A stretch of 41,082 bases of DNA from the NCBI GenBank assembly GCA_005884765.1, contig VAZV01000156.1, forward strand, positions 1 through 41,082. Reading direction: 5' to 3'. The notes below the pieces were generated by a model. That model did no database searches, was not told the origin of the DNA, and saw nothing but the letters and a program-made list of their open reading frames with translations. The DNA is from Alphaproteobacteria bacterium (GTDB lineage Bacteria > Pseudomonadota > Alphaproteobacteria > Rhizobiales > Xanthobacteraceae). Position 1 is the stretch's first letter; each line of letters begins with the position of its first letter. The position numbers were made by a program, and so were the translations under genes. Positions 1-8,028 of this stretch are shown piece after piece.

Positions 1-161
1 GAGGTGATGCAGTGAGCAACTGCAGACGTCTTCGGAAGCCAGTCTTCGCCCGGGACCCGGTCGGTGCGCTGCGCTACGCATGGCTCCGCGCGCCGCCCTC
101 CAACCGTGCCAACCTAACCCAGATCCTCAGAGAGAGCTTGACTCGCAATGCCCCATATGAG

Positions 162-249
162 GGTGGGCAAAGCGTTTGCGTGCCCACCGTTCTAAATCAC
201 GCTCCGGATAGATGGTGGGCACGGCGCGATAGACGCGCCTTTGCCCACC
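162..249. repeat. two GGTGGGCA/TGCCCACC hairpins (intergenic repeat)
   Basis: Bases 1-262 hold no gene I can support. Two inverted repeats with the same 8-bp arms are visible: GGTGGGCA at 162-169 pairs with TGCCCACC at 181-188, and GGTGGGCA at 214-221 pairs with TGCCCACC at 242-249. They lie just downstream of the scoB stop (minus strand), where such hairpins could protect or end the transcript. Their repeated form suggests a dispersed palindromic element; that it is dispersed in the genome is inference. Confidence 0.6.
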
Positions 250-262
250 CTACGCGACGTCC

Positions 263-913
263 TCACGCGTTCTTCAGCGCGACGCGGAACTTCGCCTCGG
301 TCTTGGCCTTCACCTCGTCGAGCGTGACGCCGTCGGCGAGCTCGACCAGTGCCATGCCATCCTTGCCGTGCTTGTCGATGGTGAACACCGCCAAATCCGT
401 CACCACCATGTCGACCACGTGCTCGCCGGTCAGCGGCAAATTGCACTTCTTCAGGAGTTTCGGGCCGTCCTTGGCGGAATGCTCCATCACCACGACGACG
501 CGCTTGACGCCGGCGACCAGATCCATCGCGCCGCCCATGCCCTTGACCATCTTGCCGGGGATCATCCAGTTGGCGAGATCGCCGTTCTGCGCGACCTGCA
601 TCGCGCCCAGGATGGAGAGGTCGATATGCCCGCCGCGCACCATGCCGAACGAATCGGCGCTCGAGAAATAGCTCGTGCTCGGCAATTCACTCACCGTTTG
701 CTTGCCGGCATTGATCAGATCAGGATCTTCCTCTCCCTCGTAAGGGAACGGCCCCATGCCGAGCATGCCGTTCTCGCTCTGCAGGTTCACGTCCATGCCT
801 TCCGGGATATAGTTCGACACCAAGGTCGGAATGCCGATGCCGAGGTTGACGTAGTATCCGTCGCGCAATTCCTTGGCAGCGCGCGCCGCCATTTGTTCGC
901 GGGTCCAGGCCAT
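263..913 (-). CDS. scoB: 3-oxoacid CoA-transferase, subunit B
   Basis: Beta subunit of the succinyl-CoA:3-ketoacid CoA-transferase family, which moves CoA from succinyl-CoA to acetoacetate or 3-oxoadipate in the cytoplasm. The 216-residue length is normal. The N-terminus [16 protein letters not shown], the glycine-rich NLGIGIPTL and the SENG motif ([12 protein letters not shown], about residues 45-56), whose Glu is the CoA-ester-forming residue in this family, are all present. The start overlaps the stop of scoA in an ATGA arrangement at 911-915, so the two subunits are translationally coupled. Whether the physiological substrate is acetoacetate (scoB/atoA) or 3-oxoadipate (pcaJ) cannot be decided from sequence; no aromatic-degradation genes are adjacent, which favours the ketone-body role. 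Confidence 0.93.
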   Translation of the reverse strand: MAWTREQMAARAAKELRDGYYVNLGIGIPTLVSNYIPEGMDVNLQSENGMLGMGPFPYEGEEDPDLINAGKQTVSELPSTSYFSSADSFGMVRGGHIDLSILGAMQVAQNGDLANWMIPGKMVKGMGGAMDLVAGVKRVVVVMEHSAKDGPKLLKKCNLPLTGEHVVDMVVTDLAVFTIDKHGKDGMALVELADGVTLDEVKAKTEAKFRVALKNA

Positions 914-1650
914 CAGATTTCTACTCCCGTTGCGGCCGCGGGCGCCTTCTCGGGCCGCGGGCGGGTGTTGCGGAATTCGATGCGCTTCTTGGCCATGCCG
1001 ACCTCGACGATGCGTTTGACGAAGATGCCGGGTGTGTGGATGTGGTCCGGATTGAGCTCGCCTGTGGGGACCAGATGCTCGACCTCGGCCACCGTTATCC
1101 TGGCGGCGGTCGCCATCATCGGGTTAAAATTGCGCGCGGTCTTGCGGTAGATGAGGTTGCCCGCAGTGTCGCCCTTCCAGGCGTGGACGATGGCGAGGTC
1201 GGCGAACAGCCCGCGCTCCATGATGTAGCGCTCGCCGTCGAACTCCTTCGCCTCCTTGCCCTCGGCAATCAAGGTGCCGACGCCGGTCTTGGTGTAGAAC
1301 GCCGGAATTCCGGCGCCGCCGGCGCGGATGCGCTCGGCCAGCGTACCCTGCGGATTGAATTCGAGTTCCAGCTCGCCGGCGAGGTATTGCTGCGCGAACA
1401 GCTTGTTCTCGCCGACATAGGACGAGATCATCTTCTTGATCTGGTGCGTCTCGAGCAGGCGGGAAAGCCCGATGCCGTCGACGCCCGCATTGTTGGAGAT
1501 GACGGTCAAGTTCTTGACCCCGGCGTCGCGGATCGCGTCCGAAAGGGTTTCGGGGATGCCGCACAGGCCGAAGCCGCCCGACATGATCATCATGCCGTCC
1601 TTGAGAATGCCTTCGAGAGCCGATTTGGCGTCGGGGTAAACCTTTTTCAT
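913..1650 (-). CDS. scoA: 3-oxoacid CoA-transferase, subunit A
   Basis: Alpha subunit partner of the CoA-transferase, 245 residues from the ATG chosen here ([14 protein letters not shown]). A longer reading begins at a TTG at 1680 but adds residues not expected in the family. Seen: the glycine-rich CoA-binding segment [14 protein letters not shown] near residue 20-33, [15 protein letters not shown], and the conserved ISSYVGENK and [20 protein letters not shown] blocks. The gene is first in a two-gene operon with scoB (overlap of 1 base, ATGA). The divergently oriented asmA-like gene starts about 260 bases away. Ribosome-binding sequence ahead of the ATG is weak. Naming as scoA rather than pcaI is by context only. 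Confidence 0.92.
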   Translation of the reverse strand: MKKVYPDAKSALEGILKDGMMIMSGGFGLCGIPETLSDAIRDAGVKNLTVISNNAGVDGIGLSRLLETHQIKKMISSYVGENKLFAQQYLAGELELEFNPQGTLAERIRAGGAGIPAFYTKTGVGTLIAEGKEAKEFDGERYIMERGLFADLAIVHAWKGDTAGNLIYRKTARNFNPMMATAARITVAEVEHLVPTGELNPDHIHTPGIFVKRIVEVGMAKKRIEFRNTRPRPEKAPAAATGVEI

Positions 1651-1779
1651 GAAATTCAAGGCCTGCTGGAGGAGGTTCAAGAATTATTAGGCGAAATCTT
1701 CGCAACGCGTCAATGACGGGGCATTTGGCGCGAAAGGGCCGCCCCGGAACACTACGGACGGCCTTGAAAGCGTCAAGAA

Positions 1780-1801
1780 AACCCTGCAGGTTGCAGGGGT
1801 T
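1780..1801. other. short inverted repeat in divergent promoter region
   Basis: The 261 bases between scoA and the AsmA-like gene must hold two divergent promoters. The only structure I see is a 7-bp inverted repeat, CCCTGCA (1782-1788) and TGCAGGG (1792-1798), with a 3-base loop. It could be an operator or a small hairpin; no regulator can be named. Confidence 0.3.
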
Positions 1802-1911
1802 GGCACGGGGGTAAGCACGGGTTCGGACCGCCTGCCTGTCCGCTATCTGACAACGAGCCGGCCACGCTAACCCGCCGATCAGGACCCCAATCAGGAAATG
1901 CCGCATTGACG

Positions 1912-3867
1912 ATGGCCCAAGCAATGAAGCGGCTGGGGACGCCGATCGCGGCGTTGCTCGGCCTGGCGCTGACCGGGCTGATCCTGACCTCGTGGCTGAT
2001 CAACCGCGACGCGCTGCGCCAGGCGGTGGAGGCGCAAATCCGCGCCGTCACCGGGCTGGAGTTTGCCGTCAAGGGCAATATCGACATCTCGGTGTTTCCG
2101 GGCAGCTACGTTTCCTTCCATGACGTCGGCTTGAAGGGCGGCGGCACCACCGATCCGGCGCTGCGCGTCGACGTCCTGACCGCGAACTTGCGATTGCTGC
2201 CGCTGCTGCTGCAGCGCTTCGAGATCGCCGACGTCATGATGCTGCGCCCGCAGATCCTTGTCACCCTCGCCGCCGACGGCGAGAGCAATTGGACGCCCTT
2301 TATCCAGACCATCGCGCGCACCATGAAGCCTGGCGCCGACAACCAGGTCTCGTTCTCCGAAATCCGCATCCAGGACGGCATCCTCACTTACGAGAATGCC
2401 GGCAATCATGCCTCCGAGAAGCTCGACGATATCGATCTCTCGCTGGCCTGGCCCTCGATCTCGCGCTCGTTTGCCGCGACCGGGCAGTTCGACTGGCGCG
2501 GCGAGCGCGTCGATGGATCGATATCGGTCAGCGATTTCGTCGCAGCGCTGTCGGGCGACCGTTCCGGCTTGAAGGCGCGGCTCTCCAGCGCGCCGCTCAA
2601 GCTTGCCTTCGACGGCACGGTTGCCAACCGCACCAGCGCGATGATGGAAGGCACCCTGACCATCGACACGGCATCGCTGCGCAACGCGCTGCAATGGATG
2701 GGACAGCCGGCGCCGGGCCACGGCGGCTTCGGCCGTTTCGCGTTGAAGGCGCGCGCGAACGTGGTCGGCGCCTCGATCGCGCTCACCAACGTCAATGTCG
2801 AGCTCGACGGCAATGTCGCCGAGGGCGTGATGACCTATTCCAACAACGGCAGGCAGACGCTGCAGGCGACGCTTGCCGCCGACGCGCTCGATTTCACGCC
2901 CTATATCTCGACCTTCCGCCTGTTGGCGAGCGGCGCGCGCGACTGGAACCGGCAATTGTTCGATCTCAACGCGCTGTCGTCGACCGATCTCGACATGCGG
3001 CTCTCCGCGGCACGGGTCACGGTCGGCCCCTCGAAGCTCGGGCGCACCGCGTTCGGCGCCAATTTGCGCGGCGGCGCGCTGGCGCTGTCGGTCGGCGAAG
3101 CGCAGGTCTATGGCGGCATCGCCAGGGGCTCGTTCGGCATCGCGCGCTCCGACACGGTTGCCGACGTCAAGGCGCAGTTCCAGTTCATGGATGTCGATTT
3201 GCAATCCTGCGCTTCGGAATTGTTCGGCATCACCAAACTCTCCGGGCGCGGCAATCTCAACGTCTCGCTGGCGGCGGCGGGCTCAAGCCCGTTCGGGCTC
3301 GCGCAATCGCTCGACGGCACTGCGGTTCTCACCGGCCATGACGGCGCGATTGCTGGCTTCAACGTCGAGCAACTGTTGAAGCGGCTGGAGCGCCGGCCTT
3401 TGTCGGGCGCAGGCAACTTCCGCTCGGGCGCGACGCCTTACGACAATCTCACCGTGGAAGTGAAATTCGCCGACGGCATCGCCACTGCGGAAGATGTCCG
3501 CATCGAAGGCCCCGCCTCGCGCGTGACCCTGACCGGCACCGCCTCGGTGCCGACCCGCGAATACGACCTCAAGGGTGTCGCCAGCCTGCCCACCGCGGCG
3601 AACGGCGTGGCCGGCTTCGAGCTGCCGTTCGTGGTGCAGGGCCCATGGGATGATCCCCTGATCTTTCCCGACCCCGAAAGCCTGATCCGCCGCTCGCCCG
3701 CGTCGGCGCCGCTATTGGATGCGGTGAAAGATCGCAAGACCCGCGATACGGTGCGCTCGGTGCTGGAGCGGTTGACGGGCGGTGGCGTGAAGCCGGTGGT
3801 GCCGGATGCGGCGGCTGCGCCTGCGGCTACCGGTGCGCCGACGGCGGATGCGGCGAAGCCGAATTGA
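1912..3867 (+). CDS. AsmA family protein
   Basis: Large inner-membrane-anchored, periplasmic protein of the AsmA type (about 651 residues), a family linked to outer-membrane lipid homeostasis and to bridge-like lipid transport. An N-terminal hydrophobic segment (about residues 8-28, IAALLGLALTGLILTSWLI) is followed by the characteristic beginning of AsmA proteins, with a 'VTG..F.VKGNIDISVFPG' block and repeating beta-strand-rich blocks (SVFPGSYVSFHDVGLKGG, FSEIRIQDGILTYEN). The C-terminal third carries the AsmA_2-like stretch (DGTAVLTGHDGAIAGFNVEQ) and ends in an Ala/Pro/Thr-rich tail. Start: an AGGA at 1893-1896 would suit a TTG at 1906; ATG codons at 1912 and 1924 are alternatives. Stands alone, divergent from scoA. 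Confidence 0.85.
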   Translation: MAQAMKRLGTPIAALLGLALTGLILTSWLINRDALRQAVEAQIRAVTGLEFAVKGNIDISVFPGSYVSFHDVGLKGGGTTDPALRVDVLTANLRLLPLLLQRFEIADVMMLRPQILVTLAADGESNWTPFIQTIARTMKPGADNQVSFSEIRIQDGILTYENAGNHASEKLDDIDLSLAWPSISRSFAATGQFDWRGERVDGSISVSDFVAALSGDRSGLKARLSSAPLKLAFDGTVANRTSAMMEGTLTIDTASLRNALQWMGQPAPGHGGFGRFALKARANVVGASIALTNVNVELDGNVAEGVMTYSNNGRQTLQATLAADALDFTPYISTFRLLASGARDWNRQLFDLNALSSTDLDMRLSAARVTVGPSKLGRTAFGANLRGGALALSVGEAQVYGGIARGSFGIARSDTVADVKAQFQFMDVDLQSCASELFGITKLSGRGNLNVSLAAAGSSPFGLAQSLDGTAVLTGHDGAIAGFNVEQLLKRLERRPLSGAGNFRSGATPYDNLTVEVKFADGIATAEDVRIEGPASRVTLTGTASVPTREYDLKGVASLPTAANGVAGFELPFVVQGPWDDPLIFPDPESLIRRSPASAPLLDAVKDRKTRDTVRSVLERLTGGGVKPVVPDAAAAPAATGAPTADAAKPN

Positions 3868-3959
3868 CGTTTCAGTGGTGCATCAAGTTTGACTATTGTG
3901 CTCGGGGCCGCTGTTGAATTCGACGAACCGGCCGTGCGTTCATCGTATGGCCAGCAAGC

Positions 3960-4039
3960 GTAGCCCGGATGAGCGGCGCGACATCCGGGATTTCATATGA
4001 CTTGAAACCCCCGTATATCGCTCCGCTCATACGGGCTAC
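3960..4039. repeat. 80-bp palindromic intergenic element
   Basis: A 17-bp arm beginning GTAGCCCGGATGAGCGG (3960-3976) is matched in inverted form at 4023-4039 with a single mismatch. A further partial copy of the arm (TGCTCATGCGGGCTAC) follows at 4040-4055. The form is that of a small palindromic repeat element (REP/MITE-like) inserted in the gap between two genes that converge. Confidence 0.65.
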
Positions 4040-4089
4040 TTGCTCATGCGGGCTACGGATTACGAACTTCATTCACCGACGCGATCCAA

Positions 4090-4116
4090 ACGAAAATGGC
4101 CCCCGTTGGGGGCCAT
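4090..4116 (-). terminator. rho-independent terminator of the small secreted-protein gene
   Basis: Read on the minus strand, a perfect 9-bp stem ATGGCCCCC / GGGGGCCAT with a 3-base loop (4096-4116) is followed by TTTTCGTTT. It starts 7 bases after the stop codon of the gene at 4123-4362. Confidence 0.85.
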
Positions 4117-4122
4117 CTCGTA

Positions 4123-4362
4123 TTAGTCGTCCCAGTAGTGGTGACGCCTAATCACAACCGTTCGGTCGCCATCGCGATCGTACCAGCCGCGATGCCACCC
4201 ACGATCGTGTCCGTAGAACTCGGCTCGAGGGCCGCGATAGCAGTCACCGTAACAGTCGCGGTCGCCACCGATGCGGAAGCCAAATCCCTCGGCGCTAGCC
4301 ACGGTAGGCGCAGCAACCGCGATGGTCGCTAACGCAGCGAGAATGCAAGAAAGCTTCTTCAT
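4123..4362 (-). CDS. small secreted protein, Gly/Asp/Arg/His/Tyr-rich
   Basis: A 79-residue protein with a clear signal peptide: MKK, a hydrophobic core LSCILAALATIAVAAPTVA, and a cleavage site around ASA-EG (residue 24). The mature part of about 55 residues is polar and unusual, rich in D, R, G, H, W and Y, with two cysteines in CYGDCY and a His/Arg end (VVIRRHHYWDD). No known domain is recognised. A good ribosome site (AGGAGAAG) precedes the ATG, an EcfG-type promoter lies 36 bases further up, and a strong terminator follows, so this is a true monocistronic gene. The promoter suggests a general-stress-response envelope protein; function otherwise unknown. Confidence 0.82.
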   Translation of the reverse strand: MKKLSCILAALATIAVAAPTVASAEGFGFRIGGDRDCYGDCYRGPRAEFYGHDRGWHRGWYDRDGDRTVVIRRHHYWDD

Positions 4363-4397
4363 TTCGCGCTTCTCCTATCGTTGTTGCGCTCGGAGAA

Positions 4398-4422
4398 AAC
4401 GTGTGGGACAGCGTGACGTTCC
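4398..4422 (-). promoter_or_regulatory. EcfG-type (general stress response) promoter
   Basis: On the minus strand GGAAC (4418-4422) is followed by exactly 16 bases and then CGTT (4398-4401), the consensus of the alphaproteobacterial EcfG sigma factor (GGAAC-N16/17-CGTT). The -10 element lies 36 bases upstream of the ATG of the small secreted-protein gene. The match and spacing are seen; use by EcfG is inferred. Confidence 0.75.
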
Positions 4423-4511
4423 GGGAACAGGTTCGGAACTTTTTTGAACGATTATTCAGCTAGATTGCGTGTTAGCAACGTAGTTCCCGAAGTGATCGCG
4501 ATGGCGGCGTG

Positions 4512-5312
4512 ATGCAGAAGTCTTCACATCGGAAAGCGAATTGGCGCGTCGGGATAGCGTTCGTTTTTCTGTTCGCCTCTATCGTTGCCGCTTTGTACGG
4601 GGCATCCTTCATTCTCTCGATGAGCAAGCTGCAGGAGGATAGTGACGCGCGGGAGGGCCAGGAGGCCTTGCAGGGCGCGGCCGACGCCAAAGGAATCGAA
4701 GAGGCGCTCCGAGCGCATCCGCAAAACAGATTCCTGCAGTTCATCGCCATGGCCACCAGGGCGGCCGATGAAACCGACGCGGCACTTGAAAAATTGTCGA
4801 ATGACATTGAGCCGCCGCTGGTTTCGAAAATCAATTTGGGCACCGCGAGCCGGGCCGACCTCGAGGCCCTGCGGCGCGACCTGAGGGTGGCGGAGGCCAA
4901 TGCGACGACGTTCTTGCCGCGCTACGCAGCACTGCTCAAAGCCAAGCGCGACACCGTGGAAAAAACAGCGCGTTCCTTGCATATCGAAAACGGCACGGTC
5001 AGCAGATTTTTGCGGAGCGTCGACAGGCAGCACGCCGAGATCACGGCCTATACGTCCAGGATGTTGCCGGCGCGCGCCGATTTTTACCGCGCTTACGGAA
5101 ATTACGTCGCCATGCTGGCGGCCGAATTCGGCGCCTACAAAGTGGTCAACGGCCTGTTCATCTTCCCGTCTCAAGCCACCGTGGACCGCTACAATGCCGC
5201 GGCCCAGGCCATGAACGCTGCCGCAAAGCGCGTTGACGAATTGGAGCAGGAAAAGGCAGGCCTCGCGAAGTCGCAAGCGGAGCGATGGACGCAGTTCGTG
5301 AACGGGAAATAA
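4512..5312 (+). CDS. membrane-anchored helical protein of unknown function
   Basis: About 266 residues. A single N-terminal membrane segment (about residues 15-36, VGIAFVFLFASIVAALYGASFI) is followed by a long, mostly helical, charged region with heptad-like stretches (for example EKLSNDIEPPLV...LEALRRDLRVAEANA and AAKRVDELEQEKAGLAKSQ), so a type II membrane protein with an extracytoplasmic coiled-coil part is the likely form. I recognise no enzyme motif or named family. ATG at 4512 is directly preceded by an in-frame GTG at 4509; either could be the start and the ribosome site is weak. It runs divergently from the small secreted-protein gene, sharing a 147-base promoter region. Confidence 0.75.
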   Translation: MQKSSHRKANWRVGIAFVFLFASIVAALYGASFILSMSKLQEDSDAREGQEALQGAADAKGIEEALRAHPQNRFLQFIAMATRAADETDAALEKLSNDIEPPLVSKINLGTASRADLEALRRDLRVAEANATTFLPRYAALLKAKRDTVEKTARSLHIENGTVSRFLRSVDRQHAEITAYTSRMLPARADFYRAYGNYVAMLAAEFGAYKVVNGLFIFPSQATVDRYNAAAQAMNAAAKRVDELEQEKAGLAKSQAERWTQFVNGK

Positions 5313-5615
5313 CGCAGTTGCTTTCAGAGCCGTCATCGCCCGGCATAGCCGTCCAAAGGACGGCGTCGCTTCCGCTCGCCTATGACCGGGCGACCCGGCA
5401 TTCCAGAGACGGTTGTGATGGAGCCGAGAAGCAGTCACGTACTGGGTCCCCCGCTTTCGCGGAGGATGACGATCGCTGGTGGGGCAGCAGAGCGTGCTTG
5501 AGGAAACTACGTCACTACCTACGTCTGACAAACATGCATCTAGATCGCCCCGCCGCCATGGGCTAGTCTTTTATCCAACCAGTTAACAAGATCGGCAATC
5601 AACAGGGAGAATGAC
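5313..5615. repeat. 303-base gap with a palindrome-ended repeat (5331-5471)
   Basis: No gene is seen. Bases 5331-5471 look like an intergenic repeat: the outer ends are inverted (CGTCATC at 5331-5337, GATGACG at 5465-5471) and the inside holds nested palindromes (CGCCCGGC / GACCGGGCG, CCGTCC AAA GGACGG). The remaining 140 bases should carry the promoter of the following transport operon; a direct repeat CTACGTC occurs at 5507-5513 and 5519-5525, but no convincing -35/-10 pair was found. Confidence 0.5.
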
Positions 5616-7001
5616 GTGAGATCCAAGGGATTAGGTGCGCTTTCATTAGCGATGGTGGCTGTCGGACTTCTGTACGCGACGGCGCCCACGATAGCGCAGG
5701 AAAAGAAGATCACCGTCTGGTTTGGCAAGGGTTTTTACAAGTCCGAGGACGACGCGCTGCTCGAGGCGATCAAGAAGTTCGAGGCCAAGACCGGCATCAA
5801 GGTCGAATTGTCGCAATACGCCATCCAGGACATGATCCCCAAGACGGTGGCGGCGCTGGATTCCGGCACCCTCCCCGACGTCGCCTATTCCGACTCTTAT
5901 GACGTGCAGGCGCAGGGCAAATGGGCGTTCGAGGGCAAGCTCGAAGAGCTCTCCGACATCCTGCTGCCGATGAAATCGGCGTTTGCGCCGAACACGCTGG
6001 AGACCACCTACCTCTATAACGACCAGACCAAGAAGAAGGGCTATTACGGCTTCCCGCTGAAGCAGCAGAGCATGCACGTGCAGATCTGGCAGGACATGCT
6101 GGAGCAGGCCGGCTTCAAGCAAAGCGACATCCCGACCAAATGGGAGGATTACTGGTCGTTCTGGTGCGACAAGGTGCAGCCTGCGATCCGCAAGGCCACC
6201 GGCACGCGCATCTACGCGGTCGGCCAGCCGATGGGCGTGGAATCCACCGACTCGTTCCAGTCGTTCTACACCTTCATGGATGCCTACAACGTCAAGCTCG
6301 TCAACGACAACGGCAAGCTCCTGGTCGACGATCCCAAGGTGCGGGACGGGTTGATCCACGCCCTGAAGGATTATACCGACACCTATGTCAGGGGCTGCAC
6401 GCCGCCCTCCTCCACCACCTGGAAGGATCCCGACAACAACGTCGCGTTCCACAACCGGACGATCGTGATGACGCACAACTTCACGATCTCGATCGCGGCC
6501 AAATGGCTCGACGATGCCAACAACCCGGCATTGACCGCCGAACAGCGCGCGGCCGGCAAGAAGGCCTATGAGGAAACCATCATCACGGCGTCCTTCCCCA
6601 ACAAGCCGGACGGCACGCCGATCAAATACCGCTCCGACGTCAAGACCGGCTTGATCTTTGCCAACGCCAAGAACAAGGCGGAAGGCAAGGAATTCGTCAA
6701 ATTCCTGCTGCAGGAGGAAAACCTCCGGCCCTACATCGAAGGCGCGCTCGGCCGCTGGTTCCCGGTGACGACGGCGAGCCAGCAGAGCCCGTTCTGGCAG
6801 GCCGACCGCCATCGCAAGGCGGTCTATAACCAGTTCACCGGCGGCACGCAGCCGTTCGACTTTACCAAGAACTACAAGTTCACGATCCTCAACAACGAGA
6901 ACGTCTGGGCCAAGGCCATGAACCGCGTGGTGAGCGAGAAAGTGCCGGTTGACAAGGCGGTCGACGAACTGATCGCGAGGATCAAGGAAGTCGCGGGTTG
7001 A
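5616..7001 (+). CDS. ABC transporter substrate-binding protein, carbohydrate (family 1) type
   Basis: Periplasmic solute-binding protein of about 461 residues, the usual size for the MalE/UgpB-type cluster. A signal peptide (MRSKGLGALSLAMVAVG..., cleavage near TIAQ-EK, residue 28) is followed by ITVWFGKGFYKSEDDALLEAI and KFEAKTGIKVEL, a layout typical of the N-lobe of these proteins. GTG start at 5616 follows a good GGGAG site with 6 bases spacing. It is first of three genes with two sugar-type permeases; a large hairpin element sits between it and the first permease. The ligand cannot be read from sequence. No ATPase gene follows, so the energising subunit must come from elsewhere. Confidence 0.88.
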   Translation: MRSKGLGALSLAMVAVGLLYATAPTIAQEKKITVWFGKGFYKSEDDALLEAIKKFEAKTGIKVELSQYAIQDMIPKTVAALDSGTLPDVAYSDSYDVQAQGKWAFEGKLEELSDILLPMKSAFAPNTLETTYLYNDQTKKKGYYGFPLKQQSMHVQIWQDMLEQAGFKQSDIPTKWEDYWSFWCDKVQPAIRKATGTRIYAVGQPMGVESTDSFQSFYTFMDAYNVKLVNDNGKLLVDDPKVRDGLIHALKDYTDTYVRGCTPPSSTTWKDPDNNVAFHNRTIVMTHNFTISIAAKWLDDANNPALTAEQRAAGKKAYEETIITASFPNKPDGTPIKYRSDVKTGLIFANAKNKAEGKEFVKFLLQEENLRPYIEGALGRWFPVTTASQQSPFWQADRHRKAVYNQFTGGTQPFDFTKNYKFTILNNENVWAKAMNRVVSEKVPVDKAVDELIARIKEVAG

Positions 7002-7010
7002 TCTTCTTCT

Positions 7011-7133
7011 CCCTCTCCCCGCTCTTCGCGGGGAGAGGGTTGGGGTGAGGGGCTCTCGCAACGAGCGCAACTCGCGGAGAGTCCCCCTCACCCGGCGCTA
7101 CGCGCCGACCTCTCCTCGCAAGCGGGGAGAGGT
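7011..7133. repeat. three-hairpin repeat inside the transport operon
   Basis: Three nested or adjacent inverted repeats fill the gap between the binding-protein stop and the first permease start: CCCTCTCCCC (7011-7020) with GGGGAGAGGG (7030-7039); GGGTGAGGGG (7043-7052) with CCCCTCACCC (7084-7093); and ACCTCTCC (7108-7115) with GGAGAGGT (7126-7133). As RNA this is a very stable block directly behind the binding-protein message. It looks like a dispersed palindromic element. Confidence 0.75.
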
Positions 7134-7158
7134 GCATCCAAGAATAGAGTACGCACCC

Positions 7159-8028
7159 ATGGCGATCACGCTTTCCGCATCCGATGTCCCAGGCGCGCCG
7201 CTGTCGGCGCGGCTGACGCCGGCGCAGGTCTGGGGCATCGTGCTGCTGACACCCTATCTGCTGGTGTTCCTGGCCTTCGTGGTCTATCCCGTCGGCTACG
7301 GGCTGTGGCTCGCGCGCCAGCCGTCGAGTTATGTCACGCTCTATCACGACCCGATCTTCGCTCGCGCCGCCGTCAATACGCTGATTTTTCTCGTCATCGG
7401 CATCAATATCAAAATGCTGATCGCGCTGTTTCTGTCCGGCTTCTTCGTGGTGCAGCGCGCTTGGATCAAATGGCTGTCGGTCTTGTTCATCCTGCCCTGG
7501 GCGGTGCCGTCGATCCCTACCATCCTGTCGGTGCGCTTCATGCTCAATCCGGAATGGGGCGTGATCAACACGCTGATCTTCAAGTTCACCGGCGAGGACG
7601 GCCCGAACTGGCTGAACGATCCGGCGGTGGCGCTGACCATGGCGATCGCCGTGCACATCTGGAAATCGCTGCCGTTCTGGACCTTGATCCTGATCACCGG
7701 GCGGCTTGCGATCTCGCATGATCTGTTCGAGGCCGCCGAGGTCGACGGCGCCACCTGGTGGCAGAAATTCCGCTACATCACCTGGCCGTCGATGCAGACG
7801 CTCTACGTCACCTGCACGCTTCTCTCGATGATCTGGACGCTCGGCGACTTCAACAGCGTGTACCTTCTGACCGGCGGCGGGCCGGCCGACCTCACCCACG
7901 TGCTGGCGACGCTCGGCATCCGCTATCTGCGGCTCGACCAGTTGAGCCTTGCGATGGCATCGATTGTCTGCGCATTGCCGTTCGTGCTGCCGTTGGTCTA
8001 TTTCATGATGAAACGGTTGTCGCGATGA
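7159..8028 (+). CDS. ABC transporter permease, MalF/UgpA-like
   Basis: Inner-membrane permease of about 289 residues with six predicted membrane spans (first at VWGIVLLTPYLLVFLAFVVYP). The binding-protein-dependent EAA loop, EAAEVDGATWWQKFRYITWP, which docks onto the ATPase, is intact near residues 193-212. The ATG at 7159 (MAITLSASDVPG) is preferred; an open frame extends upstream to 7045 but runs through the hairpin repeat. The stop overlaps the next gene's start (ATGA at 8025-8028), so the two permeases are coupled. A sugar or sugar-alcohol substrate is expected from the family but not shown. Confidence 0.88.
   Translation: MAITLSASDVPGAPLSARLTPAQVWGIVLLTPYLLVFLAFVVYPVGYGLWLARQPSSYVTLYHDPIFARAAVNTLIFLVIGINIKMLIALFLSGFFVVQRAWIKWLSVLFILPWAVPSIPTILSVRFMLNPEWGVINTLIFKFTGEDGPNWLNDPAVALTMAIAVHIWKSLPFWTLILITGRLAISHDLFEAAEVDGATWWQKFRYITWPSMQTLYVTCTLLSMIWTLGDFNSVYLLTGGGPADLTHVLATLGIRYLRLDQLSLAMASIVCALPFVLPLVYFMMKRLSR

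Noticed and set aside
12..671. 219-codon open frame on the plus strand at the window start
   Set aside because: Overlaps scoB on the opposite strand for most of its length and runs through palindromic repeats; composition is not protein-like.
5507..5525. Direct repeat CTACGTC twice, as an operator of the transport operon
   Set aside because: Seven-base repeats of this kind occur by chance, and no promoter was recognised beside it.
5646..7091. 481-codon open frame on the minus strand
   Set aside because: It mirrors the binding-protein gene, whose product has a signal peptide and family motifs. The antisense translation is His/Arg/Asp-rich without any domain, the usual result of high-GC codon bias.
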